A stretch of 64,000 nt of DNA. Origin: DATFQI01 sp963816955. Lineage in GTDB: Bacteria > Actinomycetota > Thermoleophilia > Solirubrobacterales > Solirubrobacteraceae. The stretch covers positions 186,001-250,000 of the forward strand of contig CAWFME010000003.1 in NCBI GenBank assembly GCA_963816955.1, in the 5' to 3' direction. This document shows positions 8,537-17,243 of this stretch, one piece after another. The number at the start of each line of letters is the position of its first letter. The first letter of the stretch is position 1. Below the pieces are notes generated by a model that saw nothing but the letters and a program-made list of their open reading frames with translations, was not told the DNA's origin and made no database searches. Both the position numbers and the translations under genes were made by a program.

Positions 8537-9378
8537 GCGGCCTCGTCCGAGCCGACGGCGAGCTGACCATCACGCCGGAGACGGCGGGATGGGGGTTCAG
8601 CGGTTTGCGCGTGCTCGAGCTCGGCCCGAGCGAGCGGCGTGCGCTGGACACCGGCGGCGACGAGCTGATCGTGCTGCCGCTGTCTGGCGCCTGCACCGTC
8701 GAGGTGGAGGGCGAGCCCTTCGCGCTCGCAGGCCGGGCCGGCGTCTTCGCGGGCGTCACGGACTTCCTCTACGTCCCGCGTGACGCGCGCGTGGAGATCG
8801 AGTCCGAGCGCGGCGGACGGTTCGCGCTGCCGTCGGCCCGCGCGGACCGCGGGCTGCCCGTGCGCCACGTGCCGGCTGCCGATGTGCCCGTCGAGCTGCG
8901 CGGGGCGGGCCAGGCGAGCCGGCAGGTCAACAACTTCTGCGCCCCGGAGGCGCTCGAGGCGGACCGGCTGATCGCCGTCGAGGTGCTCACCCCGGCCGGC
9001 AACTGGTCCTCCTATCCGCCGCACAAGCACGACGAGGACAAGCCGGGCGTTGAGACCGTGCTCGAGGAGATCTACTACTACGAGGTCGCCCGCGGCGGCT
9101 TCGGCTATCAGCGGGTCTACGGGTCCGGGCCGGGGCGCGAGATCGACATCTGCGCGGAGGTCCGCAGCGGCGATGCGATCGTGATGCCACACGGCTACCA
9201 CGGGCCGTCGATGGCCGCCCCCGGCTACGACCTCTACTACCTCAACGTGATGGCGGGACCCGGCGAGCGGGCGTGGCGGTTCACCGACGACCCCGCGCAC
9301 GCGTGGATCCGCGAGACCTGGGCCGGCCAGGCGGTCGACCCGCGACTGCCGATGACATCGGCGGGAGGTGCAGCATGA
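8533..9378 (+). CDS. iolB: 5-deoxy-glucuronate isomerase
   Basis: 281 residues with the bicupin architecture of IolB. Metal-binding residues cluster in PPHKHDEDKPGVETVLEEIYYYE and the later VMPHGYHGP. NWSSYPPHKHDE is the family signature. It converts 5-deoxy-D-glucuronate to 2-deoxy-5-keto-gluconate, the substrate of IolC. ATGA overlaps at both ends (aldolase upstream, iolD downstream) show strict translational coupling. Confidence 0.92.
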   Translation: MSGLVRADGELTITPETAGWGFSGLRVLELGPSERRALDTGGDELIVLPLSGACTVEVEGEPFALAGRAGVFAGVTDFLYVPRDARVEIESERGGRFALPSARADRGLPVRHVPAADVPVELRGAGQASRQVNNFCAPEALEADRLIAVEVLTPAGNWSSYPPHKHDEDKPGVETVLEEIYYYEVARGGFGYQRVYGSGPGREIDICAEVRSGDAIVMPHGYHGPSMAAPGYDLYYLNVMAGPGERAWRFTDDPAHAWIRETWAGQAVDPRLPMTSAGGAA

Positions 9379-11237
9379 GGCTGACCGTGGGCCAGGCGCT
9401 GGTGCGGTTCCTGGCCGCCCAGCACACGGAGCGCGACGGCGCCGTGCAGCGGCTGATCGCGGGCTGCTTCGGGATCTTCGGCCACGGCAACGTCGCCGGG
9501 CTCGGCCAGGCGCTGCTGCAGGAGCCGGAGCTGATGCCCTACCACCAGGGGCGCAACGAGCAGGGCATGGTGCACGCCGCGGCCGGCTACGCGCGCATGT
9601 GCAACCGGCTGTCCACGCTCGCGTGCACCGCCTCCGTCGGTCCCGGGTCCACCAACATGGTCACCGGCGCGGCGCTGGCGACCATCAACCGCCTGCCCGT
9701 GCTCCTGCTGCCGGGCGACGTGTTCGCCACCCGCGTCGCGGGCACGGTGCTGCAGGAGCTCGAGGATCCGGGCTCCTACGACGTCTCGGTCAACGACTGC
9801 TTGAAGCCCGTCTCGCGCTACTGGGACCGGATCGAGCGCCCCGAGCAGCTCGTGCCGGCGCTGCTGGCCGCGATGCGGGTGCTGACCGACCCGGCCGAGG
9901 TGGGCGCGGTCACGCTCGCGCTGCCTCAGGACGTCCAGGCGGAGGCAGCCGACTGGCCGCCGGAGCTGTTCGAGCGCCGGGTCTGGCATGTCCGCCGGCC
10001 GCTGCCCGAGCCGACCGTGCTCGAAGAGGCCGCGCGCGCGCTGCGCGCCGCGCGCGCCCCGCTGATCGTCGCCGGCGGCGGAACGATCTACGCCGAGGCG
10101 ACCGATGCGCTCCGTGCCCTCGCCGAGTCGAGCGGCATTCCCGTCGCCGAGACGCAGGCCGGCAAGGGGTCGCTGCCCTACGACCACCCCGGCAGCGTCG
10201 GCGCGATCGGCGCCACCGGGACGACGGCTGCCAACGCGCTCGCGCGCGAGGCCGACGTCGTGCTTGGGGTCGGCACGCGCTGGAGCGACTTCACGACCGC
10301 CTCACGGAGCCTGTTCGGCCCGGACACGCGCTTCGTGAACCTCAACGTCGCGCCGGTGGACGCGTTCAAGCACGCCGGGCTCCCGCTCGTCGCCGACGCC
10401 CGGGTCGGCCTCGAGGCGCTGTCCGAGGCGCTCGAGGACTTCGCGGTCGACGACGGATACCGCTCGCGCGCGGCCGAGCTGGCTCGCGCGTGGGACGAGA
10501 CGGTCGAGCGCGCGTACCGACTCGGCCACGGCCCGCTGCCCGCGCAGAGCGAGGTCATCGGCGCCGTCAATCGCCTCACCGAGCCCACGGATGTCGTCGT
10601 CTGCGCCGCCGGGAGCATGCCCGGCGACCTCCACAAGCTCTGGCGCACGCGCGACCCGAAGGGCTACCACGTCGAGTACGGCTTCTCGTGCATGGGCTAC
10701 GAGATCGCGGGCGGGCTCGGCGTCAAGATGGCGGCGCCCGAGCGCGAGGTCGTCGTGATGGTCGGCGACGGGTCCTACCTGATGCTCAACTCGGAGCTCG
10801 CCACGGCCGTCGCGGAGGGTCACAAGCTCATCGTCGTCCTCGTCCAGAACCACGGCTACCAGTCGATCGGGGCGCTGTCGGAGTCCGTCGGCTCCGAGCG
10901 CTTCGGCACCCGCTACCGCTACCGCGACAGCGACCGCACGCTGCCGGTCGACCTCGCCGCCAACGCCGCGAGCCTCGGTGCCGAGGCCGTGCGCACGAGC
11001 ACGATCGCCGAGCTCGCGACCGCGCTGCGCGAGGCGCGCGCGTCGTCGCGCACGACAGTGATCCATGTCGAGACCGACCCGCTCGTCGGTGCGCCGAGCT
11101 CCGAGGCGTGGTGGGACGTCCCCGTCGCCGAGACCTCCGAGCTCGACTCCACGCGCGCAGCGCGCGAGGAGTACGAGCGCAACAAGCGCACCCAGCAGAC
11201 CTACCTGAGCACCCACGGGAGAGTGGAGACGCCGTGA
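9375..11237 (+). CDS. iolD: 3D-(3,5/4)-trihydroxycyclohexane-1,2-dione hydrolase
   Basis: 620 residues, a thiamine-diphosphate enzyme of the acetolactate-synthase superfamily. The catalytic Glu is in YHQGRNEQGMVHAAAGYAR. The central domain contains IVAGGGTIYAEATDAL. The C-terminal ThDP/Mg motif starts GDGSYLMLNSELA and continues to QNHGYQSIG. IolD opens the cyclitol ring to 5-deoxy-glucuronate. Length is normal for IolD and it overlaps iolB by 4 bp. No iolA (malonate-semialdehyde dehydrogenase) follows in this window, so the last step must be encoded elsewhere. Confidence 0.93.
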   Translation: MRLTVGQALVRFLAAQHTERDGAVQRLIAGCFGIFGHGNVAGLGQALLQEPELMPYHQGRNEQGMVHAAAGYARMCNRLSTLACTASVGPGSTNMVTGAALATINRLPVLLLPGDVFATRVAGTVLQELEDPGSYDVSVNDCLKPVSRYWDRIERPEQLVPALLAAMRVLTDPAEVGAVTLALPQDVQAEAADWPPELFERRVWHVRRPLPEPTVLEEAARALRAARAPLIVAGGGTIYAEATDALRALAESSGIPVAETQAGKGSLPYDHPGSVGAIGATGTTAANALAREADVVLGVGTRWSDFTTASRSLFGPDTRFVNLNVAPVDAFKHAGLPLVADARVGLEALSEALEDFAVDDGYRSRAAELARAWDETVERAYRLGHGPLPAQSEVIGAVNRLTEPTDVVVCAAGSMPGDLHKLWRTRDPKGYHVEYGFSCMGYEIAGGLGVKMAAPEREVVVMVGDGSYLMLNSELATAVAEGHKLIVVLVQNHGYQSIGALSESVGSERFGTRYRYRDSDRTLPVDLAANAASLGAEAVRTSTIAELATALREARASSRTTVIHVETDPLVGAPSSEAWWDVPVAETSELDSTRAAREEYERNKRTQQTYLSTHGRVETP

Positions 11238-11278
11238 GCACGGCCGCAGGCCACCTCCACGGCCGGACGGCGGTCTGA
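11234..11278 (+). other. 14-codon orphan frame, possible remnant of an SDR gene start
   Basis: GTG-initiated frame overlapping the iolD stop (GTGA) and ending TGA 3 nt before iolG. It encodes VSTAAGHLHGRTAV. This reads like the first residues of a short-chain dehydrogenase (L-x-GRTAV, normally followed by VTGA), as if the rest had been deleted precisely. It may equally be a chance leader peptide. Confidence 0.3.
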
Positions 11279-11281
11279 GCC

Positions 11282-12241
11282 ATGGCCCTTCGGGTCGGTG
11301 TCGTCGGACTCGGCGTCATGGGCGCCGGCCACCTGCGCACGCTCATCGCGAACGTGCCGCGGGCGCAGGTCGCCGCGGTCTGCGATGTCGACGTCGCCCG
11401 CGCCCGACTGATCGCCGGCGACAGGATGCGCATGCACGAGGATCCCGTCGCCCTCATCCGTTCCGAGGACGTCGACGCGGTGCTCGTGGCCTCCTCGGAC
11501 GCCACGCACGCGGACCTCGTCCTCGCGTGCATCGACGCGGGCAAGCCGGTGCTGTGCGAGAAGCCGCTCGCGACGACGGCCGCGGCGAGCCTCGCCGTGA
11601 TGGAGGCGGAGGCGGCGCTCGGGCGCCGGCTCGTGCAGGTCGGCTTCATGCGCCGCTTCGATCCGCGTTATGCGGTGGTCAAGCGCGAGCTCGACGAGGG
11701 TCGGGTCGGCCAACCGCTGCTCGTGCACTGCGCGCACCGCAACGCGGCCGTGCCGCCCACCTATACCTCGGACATGCTGATCACCTCGTCTGGGACTCAC
11801 GAGTTCGACGTCGTCCGCTGGCTCACGGGGGAGGAGATCGTGGTGGCCACGGTGCTGACGCCCCGGCCGACGAGCAGGGCCGCGGACGGGATGCGCGACC
11901 CGCAGCTGCTGATCCTCCAGACCGAGAGCGGCGTGCTCGTGGACGTCGAGGTCTTCGTCAACGCGGGCTATGGCTACGACATCCGTTGCGAGCTCGTCGG
12001 CGAGTCGGGCACGCTCACGCTCGAGCCCGCGGTGACTGCGGGATTCCTGGAGCGTTTCGCGGACGCGTACCGGCACGAGCTGACCGACTGGGTCGACGCC
12101 GTGGCCGACGGCGGTCCGCGCGGGCCGACCGCCTGGGACGGCTACGCCGCGAGCGCCGTCGCCGACGCGTGCCTGCAGTCGCTGGCGAGCGGGCGCACCG
12201 TGGACGTGCGGCTCGCCGAGCGCCCGGCGCTCTACGCCTGA
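11282..12241 (+). CDS. iolG: Inositol 2-dehydrogenase-like Gfo/Idh/MocA oxidoreductase
   Basis: 319 residues. Rossmann motif GVVGLGVMGAGH at the N-terminus, EKPLATT with the conserved Lys, and GFMRRFDPRYAVVKREL, which is characteristic of bacterial inositol 2-dehydrogenases. The catalytic Asp/His pair is probably in SSGTHEFDVVRWL. It oxidises myo-inositol to 2-keto-myo-inositol with NAD. Last gene of the catabolic operon, 44 bp after iolD and followed by a hairpin. It starts ATG right after a TGA, so reinitiation is plausible. Confidence 0.88.
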   Translation: MALRVGVVGLGVMGAGHLRTLIANVPRAQVAAVCDVDVARARLIAGDRMRMHEDPVALIRSEDVDAVLVASSDATHADLVLACIDAGKPVLCEKPLATTAAASLAVMEAEAALGRRLVQVGFMRRFDPRYAVVKRELDEGRVGQPLLVHCAHRNAAVPPTYTSDMLITSSGTHEFDVVRWLTGEEIVVATVLTPRPTSRAADGMRDPQLLILQTESGVLVDVEVFVNAGYGYDIRCELVGESGTLTLEPAVTAGFLERFADAYRHELTDWVDAVADGGPRGPTAWDGYAASAVADACLQSLASGRTVDVRLAERPALYA

Positions 12242-12244
12242 ATC

Positions 12245-12272
12245 CGGCGGCGGGCTGCTGTGGCTGCCGCCG
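12245..12272. terminator. Hairpin between convergent iolG and GH79 genes
   Basis: CGGCGGC (12245-12251) pairs with GCCGCCG (12266-12272) across a 14-nt loop, directly after the iolG stop. No T-tract. A modest candidate for ending the inositol operon and possibly the convergent glycosidase message. Confidence 0.4.
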
Positions 12273-12307
12273 CGGAGCTCGGGCGGCGCTCCACGTTCGG
12301 CGTCGCG

Positions 12308-13861
12308 TCAGGCGAGCCGGAGCACAACCGCCTCGCCGGCGCTCAGCGTGACCTCGATGCGACCCGACGCGCTCCGGCCGGTCTTCGGGTGGAAGCCGGG
12401 CCAGGTGCCGTCGGCGGCGACCTCGCGGCCATCGATGCGAACCACGGGCGCGCCGAGCGTGCGGCCGGCGCCACTCGGGTCGTGCGGCGTCATGCGGTCG
12501 ATCTGGTAGGTCGAGCCGGACGCGGGCACGGCGACGGCGGCCCGACGGTGGCCCTTGTTGATCAGGAACACGCGCCGCTCAGAGCCGGCGTCGACCCGCC
12601 ATGCCTTGACGGCCTTCGGGCCCGCCACGTTCACGGGCCGCAGCCCGTCCGTGCCTTGCGCGAACCGCGCGAACACGAGCATGGCGTAGTACTGCGGAGC
12701 CACGCGCGGCGGCCCGAGGGCCGACGTCGCGTCGTAGCGGACGGCGTTGTAGTACGCGTTCCCATCCTCGGCGTCGAAGAACTCCTCGACCTCCGCGTTG
12801 TGGAAGTTCACGCCGATCGCGCCGGTGCGGCAGTCGGCGTTGGCCCCCGGGGCGCTGGGCGGCTGCGGGCAGGCCGCGTGGAACATCGTGTCGAGCGCCC
12901 AGGCGGCGGAGGCCGCGACGTTGCTCACGCCCTGGACGCCTCGGCCCGACGCCGAGTTCATCTCCTCGACGCGATAGGCGAGACCGTGACGGGCCGCCTC
13001 GCGCGCCCGCGCATGGACCTGATGGTCGAAGTTGGCCATCCGCTCGTCGGACAGCAGGCGCGCCCGGGTGGAGCAGCGATACGGGTCCATGCCGCACTTG
13101 CGCGCAGTGGGGTAGAAGTGGCTCGTCGCGAAGGCGCCGAACGGACCGCCGCCTGCGCGCGCGACCGTCTCGAGGATCCTCGGCTCGTCCCAGAACGAGC
13201 GTGCGCCGGTGCTCCAGGGCGCGATCGTCTCGCTCGTGTTCGGCCCGACGACGGCGAACCGTCCGCGAACGCGCGGATCGGCGTACGCGGCGAGGTCGCG
13301 GGCGTACCGGCCGGCGTCCGAGCGGTACGACACGTCGGGCTCGTTGCCGAACTCGATGCCGGCGAGGTACCGCTCGCCGGCGCCCCCGAACGCCGGTCGC
13401 ACGCCCTGCCGGAGGAAGGCACGCGCGTTCCCGCGGCCGATCCACCGCCGTGTCGCGCTGCGCGGCGCCATCGCCGTGCCGAGGATCACGCCCCAGCTCG
13501 GCGCGCCGGCCGCCGGCTCGGCGACGTCGGCGGCGTCGAGGGTGGTGCGTACGGCCACGAGGTCCTCCGGCGTGATCACGCGGCGCGTGTTCCGCGTTCC
13601 GGCGGCGAACGGCATCAGGTCCTGCGTGTCGCCGCCGATCCGCAGGACGCCGGTGCCGAGGTTGCGCAGGAGGTTGGCGAACACGGGGCGCGCCTGGGGA
13701 CCCATGTAGCGCTCCACCAGGCTCCACTCGATGCTGAGGCCGACGAAGTGCGAGGGGATGCGGCCGCCGGGCGGCTCGGGAGCGGCGGGCTGCCGGGGTG
13801 AGGTCGCGGCCACCGGCGATGCGAGCAGGGCGAGCGCGGTGAGCGCGACGATGCGGAGCAT
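12308..13861 (-). CDS. Secreted glycoside hydrolase, GH79-like (beta-glucuronidase/heparanase clan)
   Basis: 517 residues with a signal peptide (hydrophobic residues 2-19, A-rich cleavage region). A TIM barrel follows, with IEFGNEPD placing the acid/base Glu near residue 174 and VEEMNS placing the nucleophile near residue 300. This spacing fits GH79 enzymes. A C-terminal beta-sandwich (about 420-517) matches the GH79 C-terminal beta domain. It would release uronic or related sugars from extracellular glycans. It faces the inositol operon convergently, so any metabolic link is only positional. Clan GH-A relatives such as GH30 or GH39 are alternatives. Confidence 0.75.
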   Translation of the reverse strand: MLRIVALTALALLASPVAATSPRQPAAPEPPGGRIPSHFVGLSIEWSLVERYMGPQARPVFANLLRNLGTGVLRIGGDTQDLMPFAAGTRNTRRVITPEDLVAVRTTLDAADVAEPAAGAPSWGVILGTAMAPRSATRRWIGRGNARAFLRQGVRPAFGGAGERYLAGIEFGNEPDVSYRSDAGRYARDLAAYADPRVRGRFAVVGPNTSETIAPWSTGARSFWDEPRILETVARAGGGPFGAFATSHFYPTARKCGMDPYRCSTRARLLSDERMANFDHQVHARAREAARHGLAYRVEEMNSASGRGVQGVSNVAASAAWALDTMFHAACPQPPSAPGANADCRTGAIGVNFHNAEVEEFFDAEDGNAYYNAVRYDATSALGPPRVAPQYYAMLVFARFAQGTDGLRPVNVAGPKAVKAWRVDAGSERRVFLINKGHRRAAVAVPASGSTYQIDRMTPHDPSGAGRTLGAPVVRIDGREVAADGTWPGFHPKTGRSASGRIEVTLSAGEAVVLRLA

Positions 13862-13934
13862 GCGCCGATCGTCGAATCCGCCCGGGGCGCGAGATAGCTA
13901 CCAAGGTGCTGTCGTCACCACACCTCTGCAGGGC

Positions 13935-13946
13935 TAGGCTGCGCCC
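13935..13946 (+). promoter_or_regulatory. -10 box (TAGGCT) for a leaderless FHA transcript
   Basis: TAGGCT at 13935-13940 followed by 6 nt and the GTG start. The same TANNNT-N6-start spacing recurs at 32806, 37540, 55095 and 59112. No ribosome-binding sequence lies between. No clear -35 is seen. Confidence 0.5.
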
Positions 13947-14630
13947 GTGGGCCGCCACCCACTCGAGCCCCATGTCGCCGCGCCCGCCGAGCTGCGCGAA
14001 CGGCTCGCCGCCGAACGCGGCGGCAACCCGTTCCTGGTCTACCGTGACGGCGGCGACCGGCAGGTGATCCTCGAGCTCGATCCGGAACGCGACCGCGTGG
14101 CGATCGGCCGCCGCGCGGCGAGCGACGTCGCGCTCGGCTGGGACCCTGAGGTCTCGCGGCTGCACGCCGAGCTCGAGCGCATCGGGCGCGACTGGGTCGT
14201 CTGCGACGAGGGGCTCTCGCACAATGGGACGTGGGTCAACGGCGAGCGCGTGCACGGCCGCCGCTCGCTTCGCGGCGGCGACGTGGTGGCGATCGGCGAG
14301 ACGCTGATCGCGTTCTGCGCGCCCGGCGGCCGCTCCAGCGCCGACGCGACCCGGACGGCGCTCCGCGCCCCCGCATCGGTCCCGATGACGGCCGCCCAGC
14401 GCCGCGTGCTCGTGGCGCTGTGCCGGCCGCTCGCAGGCGCTCCCTACTCCGTACCGGCGTCCAACCGCGAGATCGCCGGCGAGCTGATCCTGACCGTCGA
14501 CACCGTCAAGGGCACGCTGTCGCGCCTGTTCGAGGCGTTCGGCCTCGAGGACATGCCTCAGAACCAGAAGCGCGCGGCGCTCGCGCGGCGAGCGCTCGAG
14601 GCCGGACTCGTCACGCGCAGCGAGCTATGA
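13947..14630 (+). CDS. FHA-domain protein with C-terminal winged-helix-like region
   Basis: 227 residues. The FHA domain spans about residues 38-115, with the phosphothreonine-binding core in IGRRAASDV, SRLHAELERIG and SHNGTWVNGERV. The C-terminal part (about 145-220) begins TAAQRRVLVALCRP and includes NREIAGELILTVDTVKGTLSRLF, which looks like a helix-turn-helix used to read a target after activation. It probably binds phosphorylated partners. Its 3' end overlaps by 6 bp the convergent Ser/Thr kinase gene, a natural candidate phospho-donor. GTG start chosen from the leaderless promoter 6 nt upstream. Confidence 0.85.
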   Translation: MGRHPLEPHVAAPAELRERLAAERGGNPFLVYRDGGDRQVILELDPERDRVAIGRRAASDVALGWDPEVSRLHAELERIGRDWVVCDEGLSHNGTWVNGERVHGRRSLRGGDVVAIGETLIAFCAPGGRSSADATRTALRAPASVPMTAAQRRVLVALCRPLAGAPYSVPASNREIAGELILTVDTVKGTLSRLFEAFGLEDMPQNQKRAALARRALEAGLVTRSEL

Positions 14631-16592
14631 CCCCCCGACATCGAGTTGCGTCATGCTGTTGGCGGCGGCGTTGGTGACCCACGCACGGCCTGCACTCGCC
14701 GCCAGGGCGTATGGGTTGAGCCCGACCCGCACCGGGCGGCCGACCGGCTGGGCGGTTCGGGGATCGATGACGACCACGGTGTGGTCCGTCGTGCTGGCCA
14801 CCAGGACAAGGTCGTCGGCCACCGCGATTCCGGTCGGCCCGTGCCCTGCCGCGCTCGCGACCACCGTGCCCGTGTCCGGCTCGATCCTCGCGATCGAGTC
14901 GTCGTCGCGCTGGGTGACCCACACGTAGCCCTTCCCGTACGTCAGCGCGAATCCGGGGGCTTCGAGCGGGGCCCGGGCCGTGCTCCTCCCCGTCCGCGGA
15001 TCGATGCGCAGAACGCGGCCGATGCGCAGCTCGGCCACCCACAGCGCGCCGCCGCCGAGCGTGATCGCAGCCGCGCCCTGCGGGACTTCGAGGCGCCGCC
15101 GAAGGCGCCCGTCGCCGTCATAGTGCAGCAGCTCGTCGGCGCCGCCCTTGACCGCCGACCGGCCGACGACCCAGAGGTCTTCCGCACCGGCGGCCAGAGC
15201 CACCGGACGCAACGGCGTGCGGATACGTCCGGTGACCCGGCCGGTTTCCGGGTCGAGGCGCACGACGACGGACCGCGGCGTCACCGCGACCCACACCGCG
15301 CTCCGGCCGGCGGCGATGTCGAGCGCGCCGCGGCCCACCCGCGGCGCCTCGGACCGCACGCGCCCTGTCTCCGCGTCGATCCGCACGACCCGCGACCTCT
15401 CGTAGCTCGTCACCCACAGGCTCCCGGCCGCGACCGCGATGCCGTTCGGCCGCGTGCCCACGTCCTCGATGGTCTGCCTCACGGTGATCGGCGGTCGTCG
15501 TGACGCCGGCTGCTCGTCGGCGCCGGGGATGGCGAAGAGTGCGCCGACACCGGTGGCCAGCATCGCGACCGCGACGATCGCGAGCGGGCGGCGGCGCGAG
15601 CGCCTCGGCCTCGCCACGTCGAGCATCGCGGTCGGCGCGGCGTCGCGACCGCGCCCCACGTTCGTGAGCGTCGGAAGCTCCTCCGCGAGACCGGGTTGCC
15701 TGGCCGCGCCATCCGGGGAGGCGGCACCGCGCGCAACCGTCCGCTCGGGCTCGTCGGGAGCCGCGTTCCCTGCGGCGGCGCGCGCCGCGCGCCCGAGGTC
15801 ACCGGCCGACAGGAACCGATCGTCGGGAGCCTTGGCCATCGCACGCTCCACGACGGCGTCGAGCGCAATCGGCAACTCCGGCCGCAGGCGCGAAGGGAGC
15901 GGCGGTGGATCGGTGAGATGCCCCCACAGCTTCGCCTCGTCGCTCCCGCGGTCGTACGGGACGTGCGACGTGAGCATGAAGTGCAGGACGCCGCCGAGGG
16001 CGTAGACATCGGCGCGCGCATCGACGCGCCCGCCGCGGATCTGCTCGGGCGCGACGTAGTCGAGCGTGCCCACCCAGTGCCCGCTGCCGGTCGCCCCCTC
16101 CCTCGAGATGATCTGCTTGGCGAGCCCGAAGTCGGTCAGGTAGACGTGACCCCCGCGGGCGACGAGCAGGTTCGCGGGCTTGACGTCGCGATGGACGAAC
16201 CCGGCCTCGTGGATGGCGTCGAGCGCCGCAGCGGTCTGCACGGTGACATCCGCGGCCCGCTCCGGCGTCATGACGCCGCGCGTCTGGACGAGCGTGCGGA
16301 CGTCGTCGCCATCGGTGAAGCGCATCGCGAGGTAGGCGATCCCGTCCTCCTCGCCCACGTAATGCAGCGGGATGACGTTCGGATGCTCGATCGACGCGGC
16401 GGTCCGCGCCTCGCGGAGGAAGCGCTCCCGGACCAGCGGGTCGTCCAGCAGTTCGGGCGCGATCACCTTCAGCGCGACGAGTCGCTCGAGCTCGAGATGA
16501 CGTGCTCTGTAGACGACGCCCATCCCGCCCCTCCCGACCAGCGCCTCGACGCGGTGGCCTGCGAAGACGGAGCCGGGCCCCAGCAGACTCAT
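14625..16592 (-). CDS. Membrane Ser/Thr protein kinase with extracellular beta-propeller
   Basis: 655 residues. The cytoplasmic kinase domain covers about residues 10-270: GRGGMGVVYRAR, VALKV, HRDVKPANLL, DFGLAK and APEQ. A juxtamembrane linker leads to one membrane helix (RPLAIVAVAMLATGVGALFAI, about 370-390). The outside part is a propeller of about 45-residue repeats of the form G-x-LWV-x-x-x-x-x-x-VVRID-x-x-TGRV. This is the PknD-like architecture: an outside sensor coupled to an inside kinase. The ATG at 16592 gives the standard kinase N-terminus and lies 7 nt after TATACA. Likely partner of the convergent FHA protein. Confidence 0.92.
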   Translation of the reverse strand: MSLLGPGSVFAGHRVEALVGRGGMGVVYRARHLELERLVALKVIAPELLDDPLVRERFLREARTAASIEHPNVIPLHYVGEEDGIAYLAMRFTDGDDVRTLVQTRGVMTPERAADVTVQTAAALDAIHEAGFVHRDVKPANLLVARGGHVYLTDFGLAKQIISREGATGSGHWVGTLDYVAPEQIRGGRVDARADVYALGGVLHFMLTSHVPYDRGSDEAKLWGHLTDPPPLPSRLRPELPIALDAVVERAMAKAPDDRFLSAGDLGRAARAAAGNAAPDEPERTVARGAASPDGAARQPGLAEELPTLTNVGRGRDAAPTAMLDVARPRRSRRRPLAIVAVAMLATGVGALFAIPGADEQPASRRPPITVRQTIEDVGTRPNGIAVAAGSLWVTSYERSRVVRIDAETGRVRSEAPRVGRGALDIAAGRSAVWVAVTPRSVVVRLDPETGRVTGRIRTPLRPVALAAGAEDLWVVGRSAVKGGADELLHYDGDGRLRRRLEVPQGAAAITLGGGALWVAELRIGRVLRIDPRTGRSTARAPLEAPGFALTYGKGYVWVTQRDDDSIARIEPDTGTVVASAAGHGPTGIAVADDLVLVASTTDHTVVVIDPRTAQPVGRPVRVGLNPYALAASAGRAWVTNAAANSMTQLDVGGS

Positions 16593-16659
16593 GCACGCTT
16601 GTATACCGGCGCCGCGTCGGGTCCGCCTACGTGGCCGGCGCTCGAACGAGCGCCGGCGA

Positions 16660-17121
16660 CTAGACCCTCGCTTCGACCGGGTGCGTGCCACCCGAGACCG
16701 TGAGGTCGCCGTCGCGCAGCGGCTCGCGACAAGCCTCGCAGACGGTGAGCGGATGGAACTCCGCGCCGCAGACGTGGCTGAAGACGACCGGCTCGGCACC
16801 GGGGTTGCAGTGCCGGTCGCCCCATTCCTTGAGCGCGTGGAGCACGAAGTGCAGCTCGTTCCCGGCCTCGGTCACGAGGTACTCGTGGCGCGGCGGATGG
16901 TCGGAGTAGCGGCGCCGCTCGATGATGCCGGCCGCTTCGAGCTTGCGCAGCCGCGCGGTCAGGACGTCGCGGGGAGCACCGGTCGCAGCGGCGATGTCTT
17001 GAAAACGCGTGTTGCCGTAGCGGATCTCGCGCACGATCAGCAGCGAATAGCGGTCGCCCACCATCGTCATCGCATCGGTGATCGAGCAGACCCGACGGTT
17101 CGGTTTGCTATTCGAACTCAC
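16660..17121 (-). CDS. HxlR-family transcriptional regulator
   Basis: 153 residues from a GTG. HxlR winged helix at about residues 8-95: CSITDAMTMVGDRYSLLIVREI, RFQDIAAATGAPRDVLTARLRKLEAAGIIERRRY, then HEYLVTEAG. The C-terminus adds a Cys-containing tail (HVCGAEFHPLTVCEACREP) that could bind metal. Divergent from the hydrolase at 17244 with a 122-bp gap, the usual layout for an HxlR regulator and its target. The in-frame extension to 17238 would cover that promoter and is rejected. Effector unknown. Confidence 0.88.
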   Translation of the reverse strand: MSSNSKPNRRVCSITDAMTMVGDRYSLLIVREIRYGNTRFQDIAAATGAPRDVLTARLRKLEAAGIIERRRYSDHPPRHEYLVTEAGNELHFVLHALKEWGDRHCNPGAEPVVFSHVCGAEFHPLTVCEACREPLRDGDLTVSGGTHPVEARV

Positions 17122-17243
17122 TTCGACTAGCGTAGCGCCGGCCGGGAGGGTTGGAAAATCAAACTGGCCCTGCGCGAGCGGCCGAGCGCCGACACGATGC
17201 CCAGGGCCTCGGAGCGGCCAAGCTGCCGCAGGAGGCAACGCCG

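Noticed and set aside
12260..13801. Plus-strand open frame of 513 codons
   Set aside because: Antisense to the GH79-like gene with its signal peptide and catalytic Glu residues; no motif in the shadow.
16660..17238. Extended HxlR reading frame beginning at 17238
   Set aside because: The extra 39 residues are low complexity, would cover the divergent promoter, and the family N-terminus begins at the GTG at 17121.
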